Counted from the first letter of the stretch, positions 1-7,706 are shown. The stretch is DNA of 17,884 bases from Smithella sp. (GCA_012797505.1 JAAZOZ010000333.1:1-17884), one strand, 5' to 3'. The notes: generated by a model not told the origin, from the letters alone. Made by a program: numbers and translations.

Positions 1-1
1 G

Positions 2-1300
2 ATCTGGGTGGGCAGGCTTCTCGGACACAAGGCGGTGGCTGCTGTTGCCGCCTGCCTGCCGATCATCATGCTGATGCCCGCGTTTCTGATCGGCCTGGGT
101 ATGGCCACCAATGTTCTCATCGCCCAGGCCTTCGGACGCAAAGATACGGCGATGCTCCGGAAGATCCTGTCCAACTCCTTTTTCTCATCCATTTTGTTCT
201 GCCTGCTGATTTCCCTTTTAGGCATTTTGTTCCGGCATCAACTGCTGCAGTGGGTGCATACGCCCGCCGAGATTTACGACATGGCGCTTTCGTATCTGAC
301 GATTATGATGGCGATGCTGGTCTTTCATTTCTATGTCAGCTGGATGAATGGAATGCTGCGCGGCCTGGGCGACGCCACCACCGTGGTGAAAATCCTGACG
401 CTGCTTGCGGGGTTCAATGTTGTTCTTGTCCCGCTGTTCATTCGCGGCATCGGCCCGTTGCCGCCGCTCGGCGTGGCCGGCGCCGCCTGGGGTTCGGGAG
501 CGGCGGCTGCGTTGACCTGTTTGATCGGTTACGTTTACCTGCTGCGCTTCAACCCTTACATCAACATGCGTCAGTGGGACTACAGCCTTGACGGGAACAT
601 TATCCGAGAGGTTTTTGTCATCGGCGTGCCCGCGTCGCTGCAGATGATGGTGATTTCGCTGGCCGGCGTCTTCATCGTGTCCCTGGTCAACCGCTACGGG
701 ACGGCTGTGACCGCCGCTTTCGGCATCGGCATGCAGGTGGACATGCTGATGACGATCCCCTTTATTTCGATCGGAATCGCCGCAACCACCATTTCGGGAC
801 AGAATCTGGGCGCGGGAAACCTGGAGCGCGTTTTTGAAACGACGAAGATCTCCGTATGTTTCGGTCTGGTCGTCGGGCTTGTCTGCACGGTCGTTTTGCT
901 GGCTTTTTCCGAGCAGATCGGCGGCATCTTCCTGAAGAAATCGGCTGAAAGTTCCCGCGTGCTGGGTTACGTCAGGGATTATTACCGGTGGATCGCGTTC
1001 ATCTTCCCCTGCTTTGGCGTTGTTTTTGCCGTTCATGGCGTGCTGCGCAGCGCGGGGGACACGCTGGCGCTGCTGGCGCTTTCCTTCATTGCCATGTTTA
1101 TGATCCGCATTCCGCTGGCCTATGGCCTGGCCGGTCCCGGCGGATTTCAGCAGGACGGCATCTGGATGGCCATGCTGGCAAGCAGCGCGCTGGCCGTCGG
1201 CCTGAACTGGCTGTACTACCGGAGGGGCCCCTGGAAGAAAAAACGTCTGCTGAACCCGTCCTCATCGCCATCGACAAAGAAAACATCATTTTCAGCATAA
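2..1300 (+). CDS. MATE family efflux transporter, 5'-truncated by window edge
   Basis: Integral membrane antiporter of the MATE family (cation-coupled drug/metabolite export, inner membrane). The reading frame is open from base 2, and the residues IWVGRLLGHKAVAAV at the edge match the conserved first-helix region of MATE proteins, so the true start lies upstream. The GTG at 8 is only the first possible start inside the window. About 432 residues remain, close to the whole family length of about 450, so only a short N-terminus is missing. Long hydrophobic segments recur throughout, for example near residues 11-35, 55-75, 130-145, 200-225, 275-300 and 335-350. The midpoint carries the typical second-half motif FGIGMQVD. 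A short basic tail (RRGPWKKKR) follows the last helix. Substrate cannot be told. It lies alone on this strand, with the repeat element immediately downstream. Confidence 0.9.
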   Translation: MWVGRLLGHKAVAAVAACLPIIMLMPAFLIGLGMATNVLIAQAFGRKDTAMLRKILSNSFFSSILFCLLISLLGILFRHQLLQWVHTPAEIYDMALSYLTIMMAMLVFHFYVSWMNGMLRGLGDATTVVKILTLLAGFNVVLVPLFIRGIGPLPPLGVAGAAWGSGAAAALTCLIGYVYLLRFNPYINMRQWDYSLDGNIIREVFVIGVPASLQMMVISLAGVFIVSLVNRYGTAVTAAFGIGMQVDMLMTIPFISIGIAATTISGQNLGAGNLERVFETTKISVCFGLVVGLVCTVVLLAFSEQIGGIFLKKSAESSRVLGYVRDYYRWIAFIFPCFGVVFAVHGVLRSAGDTLALLALSFIAMFMIRIPLAYGLAGPGGFQQDGIWMAMLASSALAVGLNWLYYRRGPWKKKRLLNPSSSPSTKKTSFSA

Positions 1301-1327
1301 GCAGCGCAGTCTAAGATACGAAACGTT

Positions 1328-1505
1328 CAATTATTGACGACCTCGTAGAAAGTCGAAAAAACGGAAAATTCAGACGGCTTCGCAAAAAGCTCCGCAGGCA
1401 AGGCGCGCAAATCCCGGGGAATGCGGCGCGCTTCAGCGTGCGCCGCAATGACGAAGGATGAAGCGCAACGCAGTATCCGGGCTTTTGGCGAGGCCGTCAA
1501 CATTG
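1328..1505 (+). repeat. MITE-like terminal-inverted-repeat element, copy 1 (178 bp)
   Basis: The left end reads CAATTATTGACGACCTCG and the right end, reverse-complemented, reads CAATGTTGACGGCCTCG. A second, inner version of the terminal motif (GACGGCTTCGCAAAAAGC) lies at 1373-1390, so the left arm carries the terminal sequence twice. The interior holds nested palindromes such as GGCGCGC...GCGTGCGCC. The element matches, base for base over most of its length, the reverse complement of 9879-10078. The main difference is one 22-bp internal deletion just after GCCGCAAT, which accounts exactly for the size difference. There is no coding capacity and no clear target-site duplication. It resembles non-autonomous mobile repeats that are common in some Desulfobacterota genomes (recalled, not searched). 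Confidence 0.85.
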
Positions 1506-1766
1506 CTTTTGTGCCGTTATTGCGAAACGCCGGAAAATGGACGGTGCTGTGCGCCGGCCTGAATCGGCAAACACCGTTGCCACGGAAGATATTCAGGCTT
1601 ATGTGAAGGACATGTTGCCCAATGGCGGATTCCCAGGAAATTGTTTTCCTGGCGGATCCGTGTGGGGAAATTCGACAAGAAGAAACCGCGTGCTACGCGC
1701 TTCCGGAGGTTTTAAAAAGGCGGGATCAGGCGTAAAGGCCGGCGGACAGGATGGAAAAGCGAGGCC
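1506..1766. other. Non-coding stretch between repeat copy 1 and der, with one strong hairpin
   Basis: No supportable gene. Short open frames exist but show no recognisable domain or ribosome binding site. The stretch contains an 8-bp perfect hairpin, CCAGGAAA (1633-1640) and TTTCCTGG (1645-1652) with a TTGT loop. Outside a small internal bulge it is extended by CGGAT (1626-1630) pairing with ATCCG (1656-1660). Neither strand shows a T-run directly after it, so it is not an ordinary terminator. It may be a structured RNA, a decayed mobile-element end, or the 3' end of the der transcript. Confidence 0.5.
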
Positions 1767-3086
1767 CTACCGCTTTTTGCGGAAGATCAGCCTGATCGGG
1801 ACTTTGTCGAAGCCGAACTCGGAGCGGATGGCGTTCATCAGGTAACGCTCGTAGGAAAAGTGAACGCCCCTGGCGTGTGAAACGAAAAGGACGAACGTGG
1901 GCGGCTTTACGCCGGTTTGCGTCGCGTAGGAGATGCTCATGGGTTTGTTTTGAAAGCGGGGCATCGGGTTTTTCCGAAGGGATCTTTTCACCAGGTCGTT
2001 CAAAGGAGAGGTGTCCACCCGCTTGGTGTACTGGCTGTCAACCTCGTTGATGAGGTCAAAGATCTTCGGCGCCCGCTGTCCCGTCAGCGCGGAAATGAAC
2101 ACGATGGGCGCAAAATCCATGAACTTGATTTTGTCGTGAATTTCCTCGACAAATTTACCCGCCGTGGCGTTGTCTTTTTCGATTTTGTCCCATTTGTTCA
2201 CAACGATGATGCAGGCTTTGCCGCGTTCGTAGGCCAGCCCCACGATTTTGGCGTCCTGCTCGGTCATGCCTTCTTCCGCATCGATGAGGACCAGCGCGAT
2301 TTCGCAGCGGTTGATGGATTTGAGCGCCTGGATGACGCTGTATTTTTCCAGCGTCAGGCTGATCTTGTTTTTCCGGCGGATGCCCGCAGTGTCGATGAGC
2401 AGATAGCGCCGGCCGTGGACTTTGATGACGGTATCGACCGCGTCGCGCGTCGTGCCGGGTGTGGGATTGGCGATGCTTCTTGGCCTGCCGGAAATCAGGT
2501 TGACCAGCGAGGATTTGCCGACGTTGGGTTTGCCGACAATCGCCACGGCGACGGGCTCATTTTCATCCTCCCCGCTTTCAGAAGCTTCGGGAAAGTCGTC
2601 GGTCAGCACGGCCAGCAGTTCATCCACGCCCAATCCGTGCTGGGCGGAGATGGAATGAAGTTCGTCGATGCCCAGACGGTAAAATTCCGTCAGCAGCTCT
2701 TCATGGCGCGCGCCGTCCACCTTGTTGGCGGCGTAAAATACTTTTTTCCCGCGTCCGCGAAGCTGCCGCGCGATTTCCGTATCCGAGGGCGTCAGGCCGT
2801 CCCGCCCGTCCATCAGAAAGATGATAACATCCGCTTCCTCAATGGCCAGGTTGGTCTGCTCGCGCATCTGCACGAGAATCCGTTCTTCCGTCGTCGGCTC
2901 GAATCCGCCCGTGTCGATCAGGGTGAAGGCCTTGTCGTGCCACACGCAGTCCATGTAATTGCGGTCGCGCGTCGCGCCCGGTTCGTCGATCACGATGGCC
3001 TTCTGCTTTCCCGCAATTCGGTTGAAGAGCGTCGATTTGCCCACGTTGGGCCGGCCGACAATGGCGATGACGGGTTTTGCCTGCAT
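1767..3086 (-). CDS. der: Ribosome-assembly GTPase Der (EngA)
   Basis: Essential double-domain GTPase that acts in late 50S subunit assembly. The 439-residue product has the family's full layout. GTPase domain 1 has GRPNVGKS at 11-18, DTGG at 58-61 and NKVD at 121-124. A short acidic linker near 168-177 follows. GTPase domain 2 has GKPNVGKS at 185-192, DTAG at 232-235 and NKWD at 297-300. A C-terminal KH-like domain runs from about 355 and ends in a basic tail (RLIFRKKR). The ATG at 3086 is preceded by GAGG at a 6-nt distance, and the gene begins only 9 bp after the era stop, so the two are cotranscribed. It is the last gene of the mtaB-rnc-radical SAM-era-der operon. Nothing is missing. Confidence 0.97.
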   Translation of the reverse strand: MQAKPVIAIVGRPNVGKSTLFNRIAGKQKAIVIDEPGATRDRNYMDCVWHDKAFTLIDTGGFEPTTEERILVQMREQTNLAIEEADVIIFLMDGRDGLTPSDTEIARQLRGRGKKVFYAANKVDGARHEELLTEFYRLGIDELHSISAQHGLGVDELLAVLTDDFPEASESGEDENEPVAVAIVGKPNVGKSSLVNLISGRPRSIANPTPGTTRDAVDTVIKVHGRRYLLIDTAGIRRKNKISLTLEKYSVIQALKSINRCEIALVLIDAEEGMTEQDAKIVGLAYERGKACIIVVNKWDKIEKDNATAGKFVEEIHDKIKFMDFAPIVFISALTGQRAPKIFDLINEVDSQYTKRVDTSPLNDLVKRSLRKNPMPRFQNKPMSISYATQTGVKPPTFVLFVSHARGVHFSYERYLMNAIRSEFGFDKVPIRLIFRKKR

Positions 3087-3095
3087 TTCGATCCT

Positions 3096-3983
3096 CTATT
3101 TCATCAGTCCCAGCTCGCGCAGCATTTTGTCCGAAGTGGTCCAGTCTTTTTTGACGCGGACAAACAATTCCAGAAAGACTTTCGCGCCGAAGAGATTTTC
3201 CATGGCAAGCCTCGCCCGCGTTCCGATTTTTTTGAGCAGGGCGCCTTTTTTACCGATCATGATGGCTTTTTGCGATTCTTTTTCCACCAGGATCGTCGCG
3301 CTGATGCGGATCAGATTTTTGCTTTCGTCCTCCTTGAATAAGTCGATTTCGACGGCCGACGCATAGGGGATTTCCTGACTCGTCAGACGCAAAATCTGTT
3401 CGCGGATGAACTCCCCCGCGATAAACCGTTCGGTGGCTTCCGTCGCGATGTCGTCCGGAAAAAGCCGTGGGCCGTCCGGCAGCGCCTCTTTTATGCCGTG
3501 GATCAGCGCTTCGAGGCCGTTTCCCGTGCGCGCGCTGACAGGGAAGATGCCGGCAAAATCGTAAAGCCTGCGGCACTGGTCCATCAGAGGCAGCAGAAGG
3601 GATTTTTCCGCCCGGTCCGTTTTATTGATGGCCAGAAACACAGGCGCCTGAACCCCGGCCAGGGCTTCGATGAGAAAGAGATCCTGGGCTCCGACGGGTT
3701 TGTCGGCTTCCACCATCATGAGAATCAAGTCGGCGTCGCCGATGGTATCGCGGGCTGCCTTGACCATGGCCCGGTTCAGCGGCGTTTTGGGGTTGTGCAT
3801 GCCCGGCGTGTCCAGGAAAATCAGCTGCGCTTCAGGGAAGTTCAGAATGCCCGAAATCCGGTTGCGCGTGGTCTGCGGCTTATCGGCGACAATTGAGATT
3901 TTGTCGCCGATCACGGCGTTGAAAAATGTGGATTTGCCCACATTCGGGCGTCCCAGAATGGCGATAAAGCCGGATTTGAACAC
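3096..3983 (-). CDS. era: GTPase Era, 16S rRNA-binding
   Basis: Era is a GTPase with a KH domain that binds the 3' end of 16S rRNA and checks 30S maturation. Counting from a GTG start at 3983 (295 aa), G1 GRPNVGKS is at 11-18, DTPG at 58-61 and NKTD at 120-123. The C-terminal KH domain shows the family motif IMIGKKGALLKKIG followed by FLELFVRVKKDW. I prefer GTG 3983 because it lies 7 nt after GGAG and gives the familial N-terminus FKSGFIAILGRPN. An ATG at 3989 would add two residues but sits only 1 nt from the same GGAG. Upstream, between it and the radical SAM gene, lie two perfect inverted repeats. The rnc-era linkage is classical, as in E. coli rnc-era-recO. Confidence 0.96.
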   Translation of the reverse strand: MFKSGFIAILGRPNVGKSTFFNAVIGDKISIVADKPQTTRNRISGILNFPEAQLIFLDTPGMHNPKTPLNRAMVKAARDTIGDADLILMMVEADKPVGAQDLFLIEALAGVQAPVFLAINKTDRAEKSLLLPLMDQCRRLYDFAGIFPVSARTGNGLEALIHGIKEALPDGPRLFPDDIATEATERFIAGEFIREQILRLTSQEIPYASAVEIDLFKEDESKNLIRISATILVEKESQKAIMIGKKGALLKKIGTRARLAMENLFGAKVFLELFVRVKKDWTTSDKMLRELGLMK

Positions 3984-3999
3984 AAACATTCTCCAGTGT

Positions 4000-4024
4000 A
4001 GGGAACGGTTTCAAACCGTTCCCT
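4000..4024 (-). repeat. Perfect 12-bp inverted repeat in the era leader
   Basis: AGGGAACGGTTT and AAACCGTTCCCT flank a single C, ending about 11 bp upstream of the era start codon region. In RNA it would form a stem of roughly 10-11 bp with a small loop. No T-run follows in the era direction, so it does not look like a terminator. A role as an mRNA processing or translation-control structure in an operon that encodes RNase III is inference. Confidence 0.7.
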
Positions 4025-4047
4025 GCGTGAATTCGTCGAAGCATTGC

Positions 4048-4086
4048 GGTATCATCATTGAATTGAAAATGGAATCAGATGATACC
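4048..4086 (-). repeat. 9-bp inverted repeat straddling the radical SAM stop codon
   Basis: GGTATCATC (4048-4056) and GATGATACC (4078-4086) are perfect reverse complements separated by 21 bp. The stop codon of the radical SAM gene (4075-4077) lies inside the loop. Together with the inverted repeat at 4000-4024 this puts two hairpins in tandem between the radical SAM gene and era, the only sizeable gap in this operon. Confidence 0.6.
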
Positions 4087-5163
4087 CGGAATATCCAAGC
4101 AAGTGATTTTCCCTTTTCCAACTGCAAGCAACAAATGCCCCGGAAGTTGCCCGCGGACGGAGTCTATAACGATTTGCGCGTCGGGGTAAAGGTTTTTTAT
4201 GGCCCGGATATTTTTGCCGCCAAAACCGCGAAAATGGGACTGGTCGCTCTCCGCGATGGTAAATCGCAGGGTTTTCACCGTTTCCGGAATATCGCCGAGC
4301 CGTTTCCTGACAGCGGAATAAAAAACAGCCGAATAGACCAGACTGCCGAAAGAGGGGTGCAGCGGACCGGCCAGCACGGCGCCTTCTTTCTTCATTTCCG
4401 GCGTCAGTTGCAGGCCGAAGCGGATGATGGAAATGCCCGCCGGCGCGAGCGTTTCCCAGGCCAGCCGGCACCCGTCCACGGCCTCCTCCAGGGACAGGGG
4501 CCGATAACGGCCCGCCCGGAATTCTTCCGCGAGCGCCGTATCCTGAAATACCACAACCGGGTGGATGCGCGCGGTATCCGGCCGAAGCTCCACCGTGCGA
4601 TTCAAGGTTTGCAAAAAGCTTTCTTTCGTGTCGCCGGGCAGGCCGACCATCAGGTGCAGGCCGCTTTTCAATCCGTGCGACCGGATGCATTGGATCGCCC
4701 TCACAATCGCCTGTGCGTCGTGTCCCCGGTTTATGTCGCGAAGGACCCGGTCATTGAAGGATTGCGCGCCGATTTCGATCGTCCGGACGCCGCCTGCACG
4801 CAGAAACATCAGTTGATTTTCGTCAATCGTATCCGGTCTGGTGGAAATGCGCATCGATGTGACCAGGCCTTTTTGAATATAAGCATTGCCCCAGGCCAGG
4901 AGCTGCTCCTGTTCCTTTTCGGGAAGTCCGGTAAAGCTGCCCCCGTAAAAGGCAATCTCCACGCTGCGCTTTTTATCTTTGCTCCAGCGCAGATAAGAGG
5001 CGACCTGGGCGTCAAAAAATTCCCGGGTGATTTTCGGAGAGAAATTTCCGGCGGCCACTCTTTCGTTGCAGAAAACACAGCGCTGAGGGCAGCCGCGGTT
5101 CATGATGAAGATGGGGATAATCAGGGGTTTCCCCGCCGGAGAAGATTCAGGCGCCGTTTTCAC
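4075..5163 (-). CDS. Elp3-like radical SAM protein
   Basis: Radical S-adenosylmethionine enzyme of the Elp3-related group (COG1243 type). Counting from a GTG start at 5163 (362 aa), the 4Fe-4S-binding CxxxCxxC motif is CPQRCVFC with cysteines at 25, 29 and 32. It is followed by AFYGGSFTGLP, a TRPDTI segment, EIGAQSFNDRVL and the HLMVGLPGDT motif of the radical SAM barrel. The C-terminus resembles the radical SAM C-terminal extension, and the acetyltransferase domain of true Elp3 is absent. The reaction is unknown; a tRNA-modification role is only a guess from Elp3. The frame stays open to 5304, but those 47 extra codons overlap the rnc double-stranded-RNA-binding domain and are Lys/Arg-rich shadow sequence. 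GTG 5163 overlaps the rnc end by 17 bp and has GGGAAAG upstream. It lies in the rnc-era operon. Confidence 0.85.
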   Translation of the reverse strand: MKTAPESSPAGKPLIIPIFIMNRGCPQRCVFCNERVAAGNFSPKITREFFDAQVASYLRWSKDKKRSVEIAFYGGSFTGLPEKEQEQLLAWGNAYIQKGLVTSMRISTRPDTIDENQLMFLRAGGVRTIEIGAQSFNDRVLRDINRGHDAQAIVRAIQCIRSHGLKSGLHLMVGLPGDTKESFLQTLNRTVELRPDTARIHPVVVFQDTALAEEFRAGRYRPLSLEEAVDGCRLAWETLAPAGISIIRFGLQLTPEMKKEGAVLAGPLHPSFGSLVYSAVFYSAVRKRLGDIPETVKTLRFTIAESDQSHFRGFGGKNIRAIKNLYPDAQIVIDSVRGQLPGHLLLAVGKGKITCLDIPGII

Positions 5164-5863
5164 GATGCAGACTTTCCCAGGCTTTTTGCGCCGCCTGCTT
5201 TTGCGCTTCTTTTTTGCTTTTTCCGCGGCCGATTTGCCGGATATTCTCCCCGATGACGACTTCCATTTCAAAGATTTTTTCATGGTCGGGGCCGCTTTCG
5301 GCAAGCAGCGTATAGACCGGCGCGGCTTTGTGTTTCTTCTGACAAATCTCCTGCAGGGCTGTTTTATAATCCAGGGCCTGCGCGGCGATCGCCTCGTCCT
5401 TCATCAGGGGCTCCATCAGGCGCTTCATCAGCGTTTTGGTTTTGCTGAAGCTTGAATCCAGATAGATGGCGGCAATGACCGCTTCCAGCGCGTTGGCCAG
5501 AAGCGATTCCTTGGCGCGGCCTCCGGAATGATCTTCTCCGTGGCCCAGAAGAAGACAGTGTCCCAGACCCAGCTGCGACGCCAGCTCTGCCAGGGGTTTT
5601 TCGTTGACCAGCGCGGAGCGGATTTTGGACAGGGTGCCTTCGTCGAAATCAGCGTGTTTTTTCATCAGCAGATCGCTCACGCAAAGCCCCAGGACCGCGT
5701 CCCCCAGAAATTCGAGCCTTTCGTTGTCCTCGCCGCCGGACCGGGGATTTTCATTGACGTAGGACCGGTGCGTCAGCGCGGTGGAAAGCAGCTCCGGATT
5801 GCGAAAGGAATAGGAAAGCTTTTCCTGAAGATCCGCCAATTGTTTCATTCTGTCTTTGTTCAT
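5147..5863 (-). CDS. rnc: Ribonuclease III
   Basis: Endonuclease for double-stranded RNA (rRNA processing, mRNA turnover, cytoplasm). The product is 238 aa, normal for the family. The signature NERLEFLGDAVL lies at 47-58 with the catalytic acidic residues Glu51 and Asp55. The second catalytic cluster, in the segment ESLLANALEAVIAAIYLD, follows at roughly residues 115-135. The double-stranded-RNA-binding domain occupies about 163-230, beginning DYKTALQE and ending GRGKSKKEAQKQAAQKAW. The ATG at 5863 overlaps the mtaB stop by 4 bp (ATGA), suggesting translational coupling, and the 3' end overlaps the radical SAM gene. It is the second gene of the operon with mtaB, era and der. Confidence 0.97.
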   Translation of the reverse strand: MNKDRMKQLADLQEKLSYSFRNPELLSTALTHRSYVNENPRSGGEDNERLEFLGDAVLGLCVSDLLMKKHADFDEGTLSKIRSALVNEKPLAELASQLGLGHCLLLGHGEDHSGGRAKESLLANALEAVIAAIYLDSSFSKTKTLMKRLMEPLMKDEAIAAQALDYKTALQEICQKKHKAAPVYTLLAESGPDHEKIFEMEVVIGENIRQIGRGKSKKEAQKQAAQKAWESLHRENGA

Positions 5864-7164
5864 ACAACCCTGCCGGTCAGCTTGCCGTCCCGAATCTTTT
5901 CAATTTTTACACTGACAAAGGTATTTACTAAAGAAGCAGGGGATTTGTCCAGAAGTACCGGAAGATAATTGTGTGAAAACCCCCTGGCCATGCCGGTAGT
6001 TTTGTCCCGGGTTTGTTCCACCAGAACGGGAAGGATCTTTCCCAGAAAGCGCCGCGCGAAGGCCTCTCGTTTGTTGGCGCCCAGCGCGCGCAGGGCCGCC
6101 GCCCGCTCCTTTTTGACCGCTGCCGGAACTTTGGGGTGCAGCTTCAAGGCGGCGGTTCCCGGCCGTTCCGAATAGGGAAAGACGTGAAGATAGGCCGCGG
6201 GAAGGTTTTCCAGCAGCTCCACCGTGCGGCGAAATTCTTTTTCCCCTTCACCGGGAAATCCGACCATGACATCGATGCCGATCGCGACATCGGCCCAGGT
6301 CCTACTCACCCGGTCGAGCAGATCGCGATAGAAAGCTGTGTCGTAGCGGCGCTTCATGCGCTTTAAGATGCCGTCATCGCCGCTTTGCAGAGGGATATGC
6401 AGATGCGGGCAGAGATTTTGGTGATGCCCCGGCAGCGCCAGAAGCTCATCCGATATTTCATTGGGCTCGATGGAGCTGAGCCGGAACCTCGTGGCCGGGT
6501 TTTGCGACAACAGGCCCTCCAGCGCGGAAGTCAGACTGGTTTCGGGCTTCAGGTCACGTCCATAGTCTCCGAGGTGAATGCCGGTGAGAACGATTTCCCT
6601 GAAGCCCCGGGCGATGAAATTCCGCGCGCCGTCCAGCACGCCGGGAAGCGGCAGGCTGCGGCTTGGACCGCGCGCGTAAGGAACGATACAGTAGCTGCAA
6701 AAGGCGTCGCAGCCGTCCTGAATCTTGAAAAAAGCACGGGTTCGTCCCGTCAGTGCGGCTGCCGGGGCGGAAGGGAAATGGCGCTGCCGGCGGATATCAT
6801 CCGCCAGAATCCGCGGCAGGCCGGGGACTGGTTGGCCGAGCAGTTCGACAATCTTGTCTTTCCGGTCATTGCCTGCCACACAGGCAACGCCTTCGATGGC
6901 GGCCAGCGTTTGGGGCTGTGTCTGCGCGTAGCAGCCGGTTACCAGGATGCGGGCAAGGGGGTTTTTTTTGAGCGCCCTGCGGATGAGCTGGCGCGCCTGA
7001 AAGTCCGCAAAAGCGGTGACGGTGCAGGTGTTGATCACGTAGGCGTCGGCAAAAGCGCCAAACGGCACCAGGGAAAAACCGGCGGATTGCAGGTTTTCCG
7101 CCAGCGCCGCGGAATCGCATTGATTGACCTTGCATCCCAGTGTGGTGAGACCGACTTTCAGCAT
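5860..7164 (-). CDS. mtaB: tRNA t6A37 methylthiotransferase MtaB
   Basis: Radical SAM enzyme that converts N6-threonylcarbamoyladenosine at tRNA position 37 to its 2-methylthio form. From ATG 7164 (434 aa) the N-terminal methylthiotransferase domain carries the auxiliary-cluster cysteines Cys11 (TLGCKVNQ), Cys47 (NTCTV) and Cys78 (VTGCYAQ). The radical SAM cluster motif CDAFCSYC has Cys152, 156 and 159, followed by VPYARGPSRS. The last ~60 residues form a TRAM-type RNA-binding segment. The variant GCKVNQCDS rather than GCQMN marks MtaB and not MiaB or RimO. ATG 7164 has AAGGAAG at good spacing. The open frame to 7233 adds 23 unlikely residues. First gene of the operon; the 3' end overlaps rnc by 4 bp. 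Confidence 0.93.
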   Translation of the reverse strand: MLKVGLTTLGCKVNQCDSAALAENLQSAGFSLVPFGAFADAYVINTCTVTAFADFQARQLIRRALKKNPLARILVTGCYAQTQPQTLAAIEGVACVAGNDRKDKIVELLGQPVPGLPRILADDIRRQRHFPSAPAAALTGRTRAFFKIQDGCDAFCSYCIVPYARGPSRSLPLPGVLDGARNFIARGFREIVLTGIHLGDYGRDLKPETSLTSALEGLLSQNPATRFRLSSIEPNEISDELLALPGHHQNLCPHLHIPLQSGDDGILKRMKRRYDTAFYRDLLDRVSRTWADVAIGIDVMVGFPGEGEKEFRRTVELLENLPAAYLHVFPYSERPGTAALKLHPKVPAAVKKERAAALRALGANKREAFARRFLGKILPVLVEQTRDKTTGMARGFSHNYLPVLLDKSPASLVNTFVSVKIEKIRDGKLTGRVV

Positions 7165-7195
7165 CGTTGCTTCCTTATCGTATTGGACAGGCCTG

Positions 7196-7252
7196 TATTT
7201 ACGGGGCAACCGGCTCCCTGTCAAGATAAACAAAAATAGATTTTATTGTCAA
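7196..7252 (-). promoter_or_regulatory. Putative tandem sigma70 promoters for the mtaB-rnc-era-der operon
   Basis: On the minus strand there are two exact TTGACA -35 boxes. The first is at 7252-7247, followed after 18 bp by TATCTT (7228-7223). The second is at 7224-7219, followed after 17 bp by TAAATA (7201-7196). The -10 boxes are weak, but the duplicated perfect -35 in the right place ahead of mtaB makes at least one plausible. Confidence 0.5.
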
Positions 7253-7295
7253 AATGAGCTAAATTTCCTCTACGCAAAACGGAAAGGAGATTTGA

Positions 7296-7706
7296 ATGAT
7301 GGACGCATTGTTCGGCTATTTTACGGCGCATCCGACGGTTTTCACGCTGCTGACGATTTTTGTCGTCATTGTCATTCTTTACTTTATCTTAAGCAAATTC
7401 ATCAAATTGGCCGTCCTTTTGCTCATTGTGATTCTTCTGGCCGGCGGTGCGAATCTGCTCAAAGACCCGGCATCCATGCCCGGCAAAATCAAACAAAATG
7501 TCCAGACCTTTGTAACGGGAGGAGAGCAGATATGGCGCAAGGTCAGCGGCCTCTGGAAGGAGGCAAACGACATCGCCGATCGGGTGAAAAAGGCCCCGGA
7601 GGAAATCAACGCATCGATGAAGAAAGCGCCGGAAAAAACGGGAAGGAGCGGCGATTCCGGGGAAAGGAAAAAGAGCGTTCCGGAAAAGCATCCGGCCGCT
7701 AAGTGA
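7296..7706 (+). CDS. Small membrane protein of unknown function with basic C-terminal tail
   Basis: 136 aa, not recognised. Two adjacent hydrophobic stretches at about residues 14-32 and 36-50 would form a helical hairpin in the inner membrane, the second ending in AGGANLL. The remainder is polar. A helical region at 58-100 (QTFVTGGEQIWRKVSGLW) leads into a Lys/Glu/Pro-rich, probably disordered tail (EKTGRSGDSGERKKSVPEK). The start is supported by AAGGAG 6 nt before ATG 7296; a second ATG follows at once (7299). It is divergent from mtaB, and its 3' end overlaps the convergent DUF1846 gene by 8 bp. It could be a membrane-anchored accessory protein; no function is inferred. Confidence 0.75.
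   Translation: MMDALFGYFTAHPTVFTLLTIFVVIVILYFILSKFIKLAVLLLIVILLAGGANLLKDPASMPGKIKQNVQTFVTGGEQIWRKVSGLWKEANDIADRVKKAPEEINASMKKAPEKTGRSGDSGERKKSVPEKHPAAK

Noticed and set aside
1421..1845. Short plus-strand frames in the gap before der (1421-1606 and 1537-1845)
   Set aside because: The first overlaps the repeat element, the second runs into der on the other strand; neither has a ribosome site or a recognisable domain.
1917..3341. 474-codon open frame antisense to der and era
   Set aside because: No ribosome site or domain; composition is the mirror of the conserved GTPase codons on the other strand.
3670..5256. 528-codon open frame antisense to era and the radical SAM gene
   Set aside because: Spans two unmistakable minus-strand genes and their gap; no recognisable motif.
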